64,000 nucleotides of DNA, from the NCBI GenBank assembly GCA_020444545.1, contig JAHLKT010000004.1, positions 372,001 to 436,000 on the forward strand. Direction: 5' to 3'. Made by a program: the position numbers and the translations under genes. Below, in pieces: positions 26,401 to 35,142 of this stretch. The DNA is from Desulfarculaceae bacterium (GTDB taxonomy: Bacteria; Desulfobacterota; Desulfarculia; Desulfarculales; Desulfarculaceae). Every line of letters begins with the position of its first letter. Within the stretch, counting starts at the first letter, position 1. Under the pieces are notes generated by a model, which worked only from the letters and a program-made list of their open reading frames with translations, had not been told where the DNA came from and searched no databases.

Positions 26401-26742
26401 CTCGCCCACGAAGAATCTTACCGTGACCACGGCCTGACCCCGCTGGGCCCGGGAGTAGACGTGCTCCACCCCGTCGATCTGCCAGAGCAGGCGCTCCAGG
26501 GGGGTGGTGACCAGGCGCTCCACCTCGGCGGCGCTGGCCCCGGGCGCGCTGACCATCACGTCGGCCAGGGGCACCACGATCTGGGGCTCTTCCTCGCGGG
26601 GGGTGAGCATCACCGCCGCTGCCCCCAGGCACACCGCCAGAATCATCAGCAGCAACGATAGCTGCGAAGTGACAAAGGGCCGCACCAGCCGGGCCATGAG
26701 GCCCAGGCGCGGCTCGCCGTTTTGGCTGGGATCAGCGGGCAT
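23476..26742 (-). CDS. RND-family efflux transporter, inner-membrane pump
   Basis: 1088 residues, normal for an AcrB/CzcA-type pump. Features: first helix after residue 25 (SQLSLLLMILAVCLGAAAVML), a large periplasmic porter domain with DVMVSAPGASAAEVERLVTTPLE, the TM4 segment LSLGLVVDDPITNVDNIQRHI with the two adjacent aspartates of the proton relay, a second periplasmic domain from about residue 570, and a C-terminal helix bundle (FTATSMIGMIALGGIVIRNSVVLIEF). The REEEPQI/IDDVP motifs resemble the subgroup of HAE-like pumps of environmental bacteria with broad substrates. The start ATG is embedded in the end of the adaptor gene (11-nt overlap). Substrate unknown. Confidence 0.94.
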   Translation of the reverse strand: MPADPSQNGEPRLGLMARLVRPFVTSQLSLLLMILAVCLGAAAVMLTPREEEPQIVVPLADVMVSAPGASAAEVERLVTTPLERLLWQIDGVEHVYSRAQRGQAVVTVRFFVGEDRERSLIKLYNKIAMNADQVPSVVRGWVVKPVEIDDVPIVNLTLHSSRYSDYELRRMAEEMLFHLSRVPDISRTGIYGGRARQVRVELDPQRLAAYGISPLAARRALAGADAAALAGRMDQADRVFQVTSNAYLQTPAQVGTLVVGVHQGRPVYLRDVARILDGPAEATAYTRMSFGRGWLARQGLPTDRQGLNAVTIALAKKRGTNAVSVAEDILARADKLKGQILPAGVGLTVTRNYGQTAQVKSDELMNSLFFAVLTVVALLAFTLGWREALVVAIAVPLSFAMALFVNYLFGYTINRVTMFALILSLGLVVDDPITNVDNIQRHIRLGRRNPLEATLVGVNEVMPPVIMSTLAIIVSFAPMFFITGMMGPYMAPMAINVPLTVTFSTVWALTVVPWLCYRLLKNRAPAVDCQGETITGEAKEVTPPGLRRAYQATVKPFLEHRALRWGLAGAIVLALAASVALVALRQVPVKMLPFDNKNEFQLVLDLPEGTTLETTDRAVRALERYLAGVPEVVNYTSHVGGSSPMDFNGMVRHYYLRQGGNVADIRVNLAPKDRREQQSHEILLRLRRDLEKIAGRHGANLKLVELPPGPPVLATVVAEVYGEPGTPYADLVKAAGQVRGVMHAEDKVVDIDDSSEAERPRWDFVVDKEKASLHGISAARITATLRLALGGDQPATVHLAHERQPLPIRLILPRVSRSSLEELNQLPVATASGGHVALGELGRFVQAPTEQPVMHKDLRPVVMAYAELAGRSPATVILDLQQRMEKVKLPPGVSVAWDGEGEWHITLRVFRDLGLAFGAALIGIFILLVVQTGSFTVPVLLMLAIPLTLLGIMPGFWLLNLVAGDAVAGWPNPVFFTATSMIGMIALGGIVIRNSVVLIEFVHNEMDEGRGFKDAVLASGAVRFRPIVLTAATTALGAWPITLDPIFSGLAWALIFGLAASTAFSLLVVPVAYYALYYKKFAGSEANA

Positions 26743-27808
26743 GGCCCTCGGCCGGAATCAGCACCGTCTCGCCGCCCTTGAGGCCTGAAAGCGCCTCGAG
26801 CATGTCGCCCTGTCGGCGGCCGGTGGTCACCATCACCTTTTGCCAGCGGCCGTCCTGCTTGACCATGACCATCTCCAGCTGGCCCACCCGGCTCACCGCC
26901 GCGGCGGGCACCAGCACCGCCTTGCGCTTGCCCACCGGCACCAGCAGGCGGCCGAACACGCCGGGGTAGAGCCCGGCCTCGGTCGGCAGGCCCACCTTCA
27001 CGATGAAGGTGCGGGTGGCCGGGTCGGCGGCGGGCACCACCTCGCGCACCTCGCCGCTAAGCACGCGGTCCAGGGAAGGCAGCTCGACCTGGAGCTTCTG
27101 GCCGGGATGCACCCGCGCGAAGAGCCCCTCGGGCAACACCGCCTCCAAACGCAGGCCGCCCTTGGCCTCCATGGTGAGCAGCGGCCTCCCGGGCTGGGCG
27201 CTGTCGCCGGGCTCGGCCAGGCGTTTGATCACCCGGCCGTCGGTCGGGGCGCTCACCGTGGTATAGCCCAGAGCCACCCGTGCCTCCTGCTCCATTTCGC
27301 CCGCGCGGGCCACCTGGGCCTGGGCCCGCTTGAGCCCTTCGGTGGCCATCTCCATCTGGCGGGGAGTGGCGGCCTGGCCCTTCAAGAGCTGGGCCACGCG
27401 GCTGTGCTCGGCCTTGGCCCGGGCCAGCACCGCCTGTGCCTCGGCCATGCCTTGCCGGGCCTGGGCCAGGCGGGCGCGGTACTGCCGGTCGTCCAGCTTG
27501 ACCAGTTCCTGCCCCTGCTTGACCATCTGCCCGGCGCGCGCCTCCACCTTGAGGATGCGCCCCGGCACCTGGGCCTCCACCCGTATCTCGCTCACCGGCT
27601 GCACCGTGCCCACGGCCTGGTGGTTCACCGGCAGCTCCACGGCTTTGGTCTGGGCCTCGCGCCCCGCCGGAGCGGCCTTTTCCCGGGCCTCGATGCGCCC
27701 AGGCCCGATCTTGCCGAAGTCCAGAAAGCCGCCGGTATAGGCGATGAGCAGGGCCAGGGCCAGGCACCCGGCCACCAGGCCGATGAGGCGGATCGTCTTA
27801 GCGGGCAT
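26732..27808 (-). CDS. RND efflux periplasmic adaptor (membrane fusion protein)
   Basis: 358 residues from ATG 27808, which has a strong AGGAGG ribosome-binding site; an upstream in-frame ATG at 27829 is less likely. A single N-terminal anchor/signal helix (IRLIGLVAGCLALALLIAYTG) is followed by a lipoyl/biotinyl-like half (RVEAQVPGRILKVEARAGQMVKQGQELVKLD), an alpha-helical hairpin rich in Ala/Gln/Lys (about 110-190), the second lipoyl half (VSAPTDGRVIKRLAEPGDSAQPGRPLL) and beta-barrel. It bridges the pump and the TolC-like channel. Overlaps both neighbours (11 nt each side), so the three genes form an operon. Confidence 0.93.
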   Translation of the reverse strand: MPAKTIRLIGLVAGCLALALLIAYTGGFLDFGKIGPGRIEAREKAAPAGREAQTKAVELPVNHQAVGTVQPVSEIRVEAQVPGRILKVEARAGQMVKQGQELVKLDDRQYRARLAQARQGMAEAQAVLARAKAEHSRVAQLLKGQAATPRQMEMATEGLKRAQAQVARAGEMEQEARVALGYTTVSAPTDGRVIKRLAEPGDSAQPGRPLLTMEAKGGLRLEAVLPEGLFARVHPGQKLQVELPSLDRVLSGEVREVVPAADPATRTFIVKVGLPTEAGLYPGVFGRLLVPVGKRKAVLVPAAAVSRVGQLEMVMVKQDGRWQKVMVTTGRRQGDMLEALSGLKGGETVLIPAEGHAR

Positions 27809-29297
27809 CTTTGGCCTCCTGCCTTGCATAGCGGGCCCACAGCCCCAGGGACCGGGCCAGGTCGGCCTCGGACTTGGCCTGGTCGTAGCGGGCGGCGGCG
27901 GAACGCTGCCGGGCCCGGCTCAGGTCCAGCTCGGCCTCCAGATAGCGGGTCACCGTGGCCGCGCCGCCGTCGTATTGCCGCTGCACCAGAGTGAGCGACT
28001 CGCTGGCGCTACGCACGCTGGCCGTACTCACCCGGCCCCGCGCCTTGGCCTCCTCCAGGTTCAGGTACGAAGAGCGCACCTCCAGCTGCACCTGGCGGGT
28101 GGCCTTGCTGTCCGCGGCCAGGATGCGCTCCAAACGGGCGGATGCCGCGCGCACCTCGGCCGGGGTGGAGAAGCCGGTGAACAGGTCCCAGTTCAGGGTG
28201 AGCCCGGCCACCCAGTTGGCCTTGTTGGCCTCGAACTCTCCGGGCGTGGCCGCGTCCATATACAAACGCCCCCGGGCGTCCAGGGTGGGCAGATAGCCCG
28301 CTTTGGCCTGGTCCAGGCCCATGCGTGCCTGCTCCACCTGGCGGCGGGCTTTCTTGAGCTCGGGCCGAAGCTCCAGGGCCACGGCCAGGCCGTCGCGGTA
28401 GGCGGGCGGAATCTTCACCCCCGGCGATTTGCCTTCCACCGGGGTGAACTCCGCGTCCGGGTCCGCGCCCATGAGGTTGGCCAGGGCGGCCAGGGACAGG
28501 CGGTAGTTGTTGCTGGCCCGCACCAGGGACTCGTGGGCCGAGGCCAGGCGCACCTCCAGGGAGAGCACGTCGGACTTGAGCGCCCCGCCCGCCTCGTGGC
28601 GCACCCGCATGGCCCTAAGCTGCGCGCCCACCGTCTTTTGGCTGTCCTTGGCGATGGCCGCGAAGTCGCGCGCGGCCAGGGCGTTATAATAGGCCTGGAT
28701 CACCGAGGCCACCAGGGCGTTCTCCACGCTCTGGCGGTCCAGGCGGCTTATCTCGGTGCCGGTCTCGGCCATGCGCCGGTTCAGCAGGTCGCGGCCGCCG
28801 CGATAGAGGTTCCAGCCCGCGTTCAGGCCCGCCTCGAAGTTCTGGAAGGTGCCCGGCTGGTTGAAGTTGACGTTGTTGCCCAGGTCGCGCTGGTCGATGG
28901 TCGAGAAGAGATAGGCGCTGGGCGCATCGCCGCGCTGATAGGAGCCGCTCACCCCCAGGCGGGGCCAGAAGGCGGCCTGGGCCCGCGCCACCAATGCCTC
29001 GCTCTGGCGGATGCGGGCCAGGGCCATCTGCTGGTCCGGGCTGTGGGCCAGAGCCAGGCCGATGGCCGCGCGCAGGTCCAGCTGGGCGGGCAGCTTCACC
29101 TCAGGCGGGACCGTAGGGGCCTCGGCCTTGCTCGGCGTCGCGGCCGGAGCGGCCGGGGCCACCGCCGGAGCTTGCCGCTCCTGCTTGATGGCCTGATAGG
29201 TGTACTTGTCCCCCGTGGCGCAGCCAGCCAGCAGCGCGCCGCCCAGGAGAATTAGAAGCAGGGAGCATCCCCGCGTTTTATTAGTGCATCGGCGCAT
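27798..29297 (-). CDS. TolC-like outer-membrane efflux lipoprotein
   Basis: 499 residues. The N-terminal signal ends in a lipobox (LLAGC, cysteine about residue 26), predicting a lipoprotein anchored in the outer membrane, as in OprM/NodT channels. Two OEP repeats follow (about 70-280 and 290-490) with typical helical stretches (LALAHSPDQQMALARIRQSEALVARAQAAFWPRL; LELRPELKKARRQVEQARMGLDQAKAGYLP). First gene of the efflux operon; the adaptor gene overlaps its end by 11 nt. Confidence 0.92.
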   Translation of the reverse strand: MRRCTNKTRGCSLLLILLGGALLAGCATGDKYTYQAIKQERQAPAVAPAAPAATPSKAEAPTVPPEVKLPAQLDLRAAIGLALAHSPDQQMALARIRQSEALVARAQAAFWPRLGVSGSYQRGDAPSAYLFSTIDQRDLGNNVNFNQPGTFQNFEAGLNAGWNLYRGGRDLLNRRMAETGTEISRLDRQSVENALVASVIQAYYNALAARDFAAIAKDSQKTVGAQLRAMRVRHEAGGALKSDVLSLEVRLASAHESLVRASNNYRLSLAALANLMGADPDAEFTPVEGKSPGVKIPPAYRDGLAVALELRPELKKARRQVEQARMGLDQAKAGYLPTLDARGRLYMDAATPGEFEANKANWVAGLTLNWDLFTGFSTPAEVRAASARLERILAADSKATRQVQLEVRSSYLNLEEAKARGRVSTASVRSASESLTLVQRQYDGGAATVTRYLEAELDLSRARQRSAAARYDQAKSEADLARSLGLWARYARQEAKDAR

Positions 29298-29395
29298 GGG
29301 CTATATTCTGGTGTGTGAGGGATCGCCGTTTCAAACCCTGATAAGACTATAGCATTTTCGGCAACCCGCCATTTTGCAAGTAGAAACTAAAATCA

Positions 29396-32300
29396 TTATT
29401 CCCCTCGCCCATTTGGGCCCATGCTGGCGGCCCCTTGCCGGCCCACCGGGGCCGCGTTCTCCACGTTGAACGTCGCCACCCCGAAGTTCTCCTCCACCCG
29501 GCCATCCAATATATAAGGCCGCGACCAGTCCAGCATCATGGCGAAGCGGCGGTAGGCGCGGGGGAAAAAGGTGGTCTCCACCAGGCCGGTCTCGTCCTCG
29601 AAGGTGAGGAACTGCATGGGCTCGTCGCTCTTGGTCCACACCGTCTTGCCGGTGATGAGCCAGCCGGCCAGGCGCATACGGCGGCCCACGTAACGCGCCA
29701 GGTCGCGGGCCTTGGCGATGCCCTTGCCCTTGAGCGCCCGGGCGAAGAGCACCATGGGGTGGCGCTCGGGCAAAAAGCCCAGCACCGCGTACTGGCGGCG
29801 CAGGCGGGCCAGCTCGTCGCCCGGCGGCAGGGGCGGGGCCACCGGCGGCGGCGCGGCGGGAAACAGGCCCTGGTCGCGGCGGGCCAGGTCGCGCTCCCGG
29901 CGGGTCCGGGCCAAACGCCAGAGCAGCTCGGCCGGGTCCGCGCCGGGATGCAATTCCCCGAAGGCCCCGGCGTGGATCAAGGCCCGGGCCTCGTCCTCCT
30001 CGGGCCGCGCCCGATGCAGGAAGTCCTCTATGTTGGCGAAGGGCCGCGCCTCCCGCGCCGCCAGGATGCGCCCCATGCTCTCCCGGCCCAGGCCCTTGAG
30101 AGCCATGAGTCCCACCCGCAGCCCGCGGCCATGCCCGCTCCAGGCCACGCCGCTCTGGTTCACGCAGGGCGGCAGCACCCTCAGCCCCAGGCGGCGCGCC
30201 TCGGAGACATAGGCAAAGGCGGAGTAGAAACCGCCCTGGTTGGAGATCACCGCGGCCATGAACTCGGCCGGGTGGTGCGCCTTGAGGTAAGCCGCCTGGA
30301 AGGATACCCGCGCGTAGCTCGCGCTGTGGGGCTTGCAAAAGCTGTATCCCGAGAAGCTCATCATCATGTCCCAGATGGCGTCCAGGCGCTCCCGGCTCAC
30401 TCCCCTCTTTCGCGCCCCGGCCATGAACTTCTCCTTGTAGTCCAGAAGGGTGCGCCCCTTGTCCTTCCAGGACATCACCTTGCGCAGGCGGTCGCCCTCC
30501 GCGTGGCTGAACCCGGCCAGGGCCACCGCCGCCTGGGAGACCTGCTCTTGGTAAACCATGATGCCGTAGGTCTCGTTCAATATCGGCTCCAGCAGGGGAT
30601 GGATGGGCTCCCAGGACGCGCCGTGCAGACGGTGCAGATACTCCTGGATGTAGTCGTTGGCGGCAGGACGGATGATGCTGGAGTGGATCACCAAATGCTC
30701 GTAGTCCCCGCGCGCCGCCTTTTCCTGCAACAGGCGGGTGGCCGGGCTCTCGATGTAAAAGCAGCCCATGGTGCGGCCCCGGGCCACCAGGGCCTGGGTG
30801 GCCGGGTCGTCCTCGGGCTGCCAGCCCGCCTCGTGGAAAGCTCCGCCGCCCGCCCGCACCGAGGCCACCGCGTCGCGGATCACGGCCAAAGAGCGGTTGC
30901 CCAAGAGGTCTATCTTCACCAGCCCCGCTTCCTCGGCCCCGTCCTTTTCCCACTGGATGATGGGCACGCCCTTGGGCGCGGTTTCCAGGGGGGCGTAGGA
31001 GTCGATGGGGCCGGGGGTGATCACCACCCCGCCCACGTGCACGCTGATGTGGCGGGGGATGCCCACGATGGCCTGGGCCGCGGCCAGCACCTCGGGCCAG
31101 GGCGCGGCCAGATCGGCCTTGGCGCCCGGCGGCAGTGCCTGGCGCTTGGGGTAAAAGCCGGTGTGCCCCTCCGCCGGCCCACGCAACCAGGGCAGATGGC
31201 GCATCACCCGCTTGATCTCCTGCGCGGGCAGGCCGTGGACCTTGGCCACCTCGCGGATGGCCATGCGTCCCTGGAAAAAGATGTGGGTGGCCACCATGGC
31301 CGCGCGGCCCGCGTATTGCGCGAGCACCGATTCGATCACCCCGTCGCGCTCGTCCCAGGCGAAGTCCACGTCAATGTCCGGCGGGTCGATGCGCTGGGGA
31401 TGGATGAAGCGCTCGAAGTAGAGGTTGAACTTAAGGGGGCAGACGTTGGTGATGCCCAGGGAGTAGGCCACCAGCGAAGCCGCGCCCGAGCCCCGGCCGC
31501 AGATGCGGGGCGAACGCTTAACGATGTCCTCCACCACCAGGAAGTAGGAGGAAAAGCCCTTGCCCGCGATGATGGCCAGCTCGTGCTCCAAGCGGGCCCG
31601 GGCCGCGCCGGGCAGAGGCTCGCCGTAGCGTCCGGCGGCCCCGGCATAGGCCCGCGCGCGCAACACCTCGTCCGCGCCGCGTCCCTGGGCGTCCTGCCAG
31701 GGCGGCATGATCACCCCCGGCGCGGGCACGAAGGCCAGGCGTTCGGCCAGGGCGGCCGCCCCGTGCAGCGCCTCGGACAAGGGCGCGAAGCGCTCAGCAT
31801 ACTCATCCGGCCCCGCCAGCAGGGCGTCGGGCGGGGCCAGTTCGCCGGGCTCGAGCCGCGACAGAGTGGTGTTGGCCGCGATGGCTTTTAGCACCCGGTG
31901 GCGCTCGCGGTCGTTGGGCTCCAAAAAGCAGGCGTCGCTAATGGCCGCCAAAGGCGCGTCCAAGCGGCGGGCCATGCGGCGCAGCTCCAGGGAAGCGCCC
32001 GTCGGGCGGCGGGGCAAGGCCGCCCATGCGGGCACGCCCTGCCCTTGCCAAGCGGCCAGCAGGGCCGGGTGGTCGGTGAGCACCGCCAAACCCTGGCTTT
32101 CCTCGGCCACGGCTTGCGCCAGCCTGAAGCCCTCCTCTCTATGCCGCCGGGTGAGCAAACGGCAGAGGCTGGCGAAGCCCGTCGCGTTCTCCACCAGGCA
32201 CCAGGTCCGCGCCCCGCCGCCGGGTTGCGTCACCTCGGCTCCGATGACGGGCCGCAGGCCCTCCTCTCGGCAAGCCCTGCGGAACTCCCACAGGCCGTAG

Positions 32301-32425
32301 AGGTTGTCCCGGTCGGCCAGGGCCAGGCAGCCAAAGCCCAAGGCCTTGGCCCGCCTGGCCAGGGCGCGGGGCGAGGCGGTGCCGTGCATGAGCGAATAAT
32401 GCGAGCGCACCAGAGGCAGCACCAT
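29396..32425 (-). CDS. dnaE2: Error-prone DNA polymerase DnaE2 (ImuC)
   Basis: 1009 residues from ATG 32425, whose first base coincides with the last base of the imuB stop; the upstream in-frame extension overlaps imuB and is not used. The N-terminal PHP-like domain starts VLPLVRSHYSLMHGTASP, lacking the full HxH metal site of replicative DnaE, as expected for DnaE2. The polymerase core has the catalytic aspartates in PDIDVDF and GLVKIDLLGNRSL, and the C-terminus has the OB-fold (MRLAGWLITGKTVWTKSDEPMQFLTFED). It performs translesion synthesis and SOS mutagenesis with ImuB. ImuA is not encoded next to it. Confidence 0.94.
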   Translation of the reverse strand: MVLPLVRSHYSLMHGTASPRALARRAKALGFGCLALADRDNLYGLWEFRRACREEGLRPVIGAEVTQPGGGARTWCLVENATGFASLCRLLTRRHREEGFRLAQAVAEESQGLAVLTDHPALLAAWQGQGVPAWAALPRRPTGASLELRRMARRLDAPLAAISDACFLEPNDRERHRVLKAIAANTTLSRLEPGELAPPDALLAGPDEYAERFAPLSEALHGAAALAERLAFVPAPGVIMPPWQDAQGRGADEVLRARAYAGAAGRYGEPLPGAARARLEHELAIIAGKGFSSYFLVVEDIVKRSPRICGRGSGAASLVAYSLGITNVCPLKFNLYFERFIHPQRIDPPDIDVDFAWDERDGVIESVLAQYAGRAAMVATHIFFQGRMAIREVAKVHGLPAQEIKRVMRHLPWLRGPAEGHTGFYPKRQALPPGAKADLAAPWPEVLAAAQAIVGIPRHISVHVGGVVITPGPIDSYAPLETAPKGVPIIQWEKDGAEEAGLVKIDLLGNRSLAVIRDAVASVRAGGGAFHEAGWQPEDDPATQALVARGRTMGCFYIESPATRLLQEKAARGDYEHLVIHSSIIRPAANDYIQEYLHRLHGASWEPIHPLLEPILNETYGIMVYQEQVSQAAVALAGFSHAEGDRLRKVMSWKDKGRTLLDYKEKFMAGARKRGVSRERLDAIWDMMMSFSGYSFCKPHSASYARVSFQAAYLKAHHPAEFMAAVISNQGGFYSAFAYVSEARRLGLRVLPPCVNQSGVAWSGHGRGLRVGLMALKGLGRESMGRILAAREARPFANIEDFLHRARPEEDEARALIHAGAFGELHPGADPAELLWRLARTRRERDLARRDQGLFPAAPPPVAPPLPPGDELARLRRQYAVLGFLPERHPMVLFARALKGKGIAKARDLARYVGRRMRLAGWLITGKTVWTKSDEPMQFLTFEDETGLVETTFFPRAYRRFAMMLDWSRPYILDGRVEENFGVATFNVENAAPVGRQGAASMGPNGRGE

Positions 32426-33627
32426 CAGGCCGCCTCCAGGCCGCGCCCCAGGCGGATCTTGTCCGCGCCGTGACGGCCACGGATGGCGTCCAAGGCGGCC
32501 AGCAGGGCCTCGCCTTGGGGCGGCGGCGCGTCCTCGGCCGCAAAGGGCAGCTCCATCTGGGCGGGCGGGAAGGTCAGGCGCGCCAGGCTCAGGCGCAGGT
32601 GGCGGATGCGCACCCGCCGGGTCCAGGCCGAGGCCAGGCAGTCTCGGGCCAGGCCGAAGAGCACGAAGTCGTTGGCCGTGCCCGGCGCGTGGGCCCGCTG
32701 GCGAAAGACCCGCGCCCCGTCGCTGTAGTCCAGGGACAGCACCAGCCGCCGGGCCACCCTGCCCTGCCTGCGCAGGGCGGCCCCGCCCCGCTCCACCAGC
32801 CGCCACAGGGCCGCCTCCACCGGCCGCACCCGGTTGGTGTCCTCGCCGAACTCATGTCCCAGACGCACCACGGGCGGCTTGTGCCCCAGGGGCAGCACGG
32901 GCGAATCGTCGCGGCCGCGCAGGATGCCCTCCACCTGCCCGGCCCGTGGGCCGAAGACCACGGCCAGGTGCTCCCGGCTCCAGGCCAGGGCCTGCTGCAC
33001 CCGGTGCAAATGGTAATCGCCCAGGGCCAGCAGATCGCCGCGCTCCAGGCCGGGCAGCAAAAACAGGGGCAAAGGCCGCAGGAAGCTTTCCTCATCGCCG
33101 TGAGCCACGATGTGCTCGCCGCGAGGCTTGACCACCCGGGTGGCCACCTTGGCCACCAGCTTGTTGGCCGCCAGCCCCCAGATGGGGTCCAGGCCCAGCT
33201 CGCCGCGCACCGCCCGCCGGATGCGCTGGGCCACGTCCTGGGGCGGGCCGAAGAGCCGTCCCGTGCCGGTGAGGTCCAGAAACAGATGCCCGCTGTCCTC
33301 CTCGGCCTCCACCAGGGGCGAGAAGGGCGCGGCCCGGGCCAGCAGCTCGGCCATGGCCCGCTCGTAGCGGTGGGGCCGGGGCGCGGCTACACGAGCCTCG
33401 CGGCACAGGCGCGAGGCCCGAGCCAGGGGCATGTGCTTGCGCACCCCGGCCTGAAAGGCCTCCTCGCTCATATCGAACACCCGCGCCCGGGCCGCACCCT
33501 GGGGGGCCACGATCACCGGACGCTCGCGCAGCGAGGCGTCCTCCAGGCGCTCCACGGCCACGGCGAAATCGGCCACGTTTAGGTGGATCACCGCGCGGGG
33601 GCGGTCGGCTGACCATACGGGCGGCAT
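32425..33627 (-). CDS. imuB: ImuB-like Y-family polymerase subunit (catalytically inactive)
   Basis: 400 residues with the Y-family layout. The first catalytic motif is HLNVADFAVAVE where active polymerases have HxDMDxFF, so the metal-binding Asp is Asn; the second (SLDEAYLDVT in DinB) is replaced by a segment ending in GHLFLDLT, so the Asp-Glu pair is also gone. Loss of catalytic acids is diagnostic of ImuB, which acts as a scaffold for DnaE2 and the beta clamp. A clamp-binding-like QMELPF occurs near the C-terminus, followed by DAIRGRHGADKIRLGRG. Start ATG has GGAG upstream. It is translationally coupled to dnaE2 and has a LexA-box-like promoter. Confidence 0.85.
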   Translation of the reverse strand: MPPVWSADRPRAVIHLNVADFAVAVERLEDASLRERPVIVAPQGAARARVFDMSEEAFQAGVRKHMPLARASRLCREARVAAPRPHRYERAMAELLARAAPFSPLVEAEEDSGHLFLDLTGTGRLFGPPQDVAQRIRRAVRGELGLDPIWGLAANKLVAKVATRVVKPRGEHIVAHGDEESFLRPLPLFLLPGLERGDLLALGDYHLHRVQQALAWSREHLAVVFGPRAGQVEGILRGRDDSPVLPLGHKPPVVRLGHEFGEDTNRVRPVEAALWRLVERGGAALRRQGRVARRLVLSLDYSDGARVFRQRAHAPGTANDFVLFGLARDCLASAWTRRVRIRHLRLSLARLTFPPAQMELPFAAEDAPPPQGEALLAALDAIRGRHGADKIRLGRGLEAA

Positions 33628-33675
33628 GGCAGGCTCCGGCGGAAGAGAGTCACATGAGGTCTGGGTTATGACTCC

Positions 33676-33704
33676 AGGTTACCGCCGGGCGAACAATTAG
33701 TCAA
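33676..33704 (-). promoter_or_regulatory. imuB-dnaE2 promoter with LexA-box-like palindrome
   Basis: Minus-strand TTGACT (33704-33699), 17-bp spacer, TAACCT (33681-33676). The spacer and -10 carry GTTCGCCCGGCGGTAACC (33694-33677), one mismatch from the GGTT-N2-C-N4-G-N3-ACC motif reported for LexA of Geobacter. SOS control of this cassette is the norm. The hexamer positions are seen; LexA binding is inferred. Confidence 0.5.
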
Positions 33705-33724
33705 CACGTGTATAGTTTGTATTG

Positions 33725-33742
33725 CGAGGCGGAACCCGCCTC
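33725..33742. other. Short hairpin upstream of imuB promoter
   Basis: GAGGCGG and CCGCCTC form a 7-bp inverted repeat with a short loop. It lies between the end of the ligase gene and the imuB promoter and may help end or pause the upstream minus-strand transcript; there is no T-run. Confidence 0.35.
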
Positions 33743-33825
33743 CGGGGGGCCTCCCCTGGCGGGGGGTACTCAGGTTAAGGAGTGGTAATAATTAGATGTT
33801 ACCGAAAGGCCTCGCCGCCGGGGCC

Positions 33826-35142
33826 TCACTGCGCCGCGCCAAAGGTGCGCTTGGCCGTGCCGTCGCTGGGCCAAGGCTGATCGGTGAGGCGCACCGGGCC
33901 CAGTCCCAAGCCGCCGGCGGCCATCTCGGGCAAGGCGGCCAGGGCCTCGCGCGCCCGTTCCGCCAGGGTGGAAGCCGCGCTTGGCGATGCCCGCAGGATC
34001 AACTCCAGACGGCGCTCTGCCCCCTCCCCCACCAAGGCGGCGCGGTAGTCCAGCAGCCCGGGCAGGGCGAAGAGCGCCTCGTCCAAGCGCCACAAGGGCA
34101 GGCGCGCCCCGTTCCCCAGATCAAGCACGTTGCCCAGGCGGCCGGGTACCCGGGCCAGGCGGGGCGTGAAGCCGCCGCAAGGGCAGGGCTCGTCCAGCAG
34201 GCGGCCCAGGTCGCCGGTGCGGTAGCGCAACAGCGGCATGGCCTCTCGGGTCAGGGTGGTCAGGACCAGCTCGCCCTCCTCGCCCGGCGGCAGCGCCTCG
34301 CCGCTGTCCGGATCGATCACCTCGTAGTAGAGGTCCGCGCCGCGCAGGTGATAGCCCTGGTGGGCCGCGCACTCCACCCCGCCGCCCAGGCCGCTCTCGG
34401 TCATGCCGTAGTGCTCGAAAACCTCGCATCCCCAGGCCTCATGCACCCTGCGGGCCAAGGCTTGGGGCACGTAGTCGGTGGTGAGCAATACATTGCGCAG
34501 CACGCCCCGCAGGCAAGCGGCCTCGGGATGCTCGGCCATGGCCAAGACCTGCACCGGGATGCCCACCATGCAAGCGGCCCGCGCCTCGGCCGCAGCGCGC
34601 AGGGCCTGGCCCGCGTCGCCCACCGGGCCATGGTGTACCCCTCGTGCACCCAGAAGGCTCAGGCCCCGGGCCAACAGATCGCCCACGCTGTCCGGAGTGC
34701 GCCCGGGCAGGAGTATCAACACGCTGTCCCCCGGCCCCACCATGGTGCTCATGCCGTGGTGAAAAAAGTCCACGGTCAGCTCCAGGTCAGCGTCGCTGAA
34801 ATAGACCCGCTTGGGCGCGGCGGTGGTGCCCGAAGTGCTCAGGGTCACCACCCGGGCCACCTGGCCCTGAGACACGCAGAGCATGGCCAAATGATGCTCG
34901 CGCAAATCCGCCGCCGTGGTGAAGGGCAGAGCGGCCCAGTCCTCCAGGCGCGGCGGGATGCTCATGGGCAGGTGGGCCAGGCGCTCCCGTTGCCAGGGGC
35001 TGTGTTCACGCGCGTGGGCCAGCACCGCGCGCAATTTGGCGAGCTGATATTCTTCCAGCGCGGCCGGGTCTGGATCGCGCCCCTCCGGCAGGCCCAGCTT
35101 GGCGGCCAGCCAAGGGTGCAGCGGAGTGCGGGCCACGGTCAT
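33826..35142 (-). CDS. PaaK-like AMP-dependent CoA ligase, DVU_1553 type
   Basis: 438 residues from ATG 35142, overlapping the stop of the radical SAM gene (ATGA-type junction); a longer frame to 35235 overlaps that gene and is rejected. It resembles phenylacetate-CoA ligase/coenzyme F390 synthetase: LSTSGTTAAPKRVYFS (P-loop), EHYGMTESGLGGGVEC, LLRYRTGDLGRLLDEPCPCGG with the Cys-x-Cys typical of PaaK relatives, and a C-terminal subdomain with a lysine near TAKRTFG. Last gene of the trs-like cluster. It probably adenylates a carboxylate made or modified by the cluster; the substrate is unknown. Confidence 0.85.
   Translation of the reverse strand: MTVARTPLHPWLAAKLGLPEGRDPDPAALEEYQLAKLRAVLAHAREHSPWQRERLAHLPMSIPPRLEDWAALPFTTAADLREHHLAMLCVSQGQVARVVTLSTSGTTAAPKRVYFSDADLELTVDFFHHGMSTMVGPGDSVLILLPGRTPDSVGDLLARGLSLLGARGVHHGPVGDAGQALRAAAEARAACMVGIPVQVLAMAEHPEAACLRGVLRNVLLTTDYVPQALARRVHEAWGCEVFEHYGMTESGLGGGVECAAHQGYHLRGADLYYEVIDPDSGEALPPGEEGELVLTTLTREAMPLLRYRTGDLGRLLDEPCPCGGFTPRLARVPGRLGNVLDLGNGARLPLWRLDEALFALPGLLDYRAALVGEGAERRLELILRASPSAASTLAERAREALAALPEMAAGGLGLGPVRLTDQPWPSDGTAKRTFGAAQ

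Noticed and set aside
25417-26661. Long plus-strand frame opposite the RND pump
   Set aside because: Same shadow composition with no start signal or domain.
33628-33825. Possible imuA gene upstream of imuB
   Set aside because: The gap is only about 200 bp and contains a promoter and a hairpin; no RecA-like frame is present on either strand.
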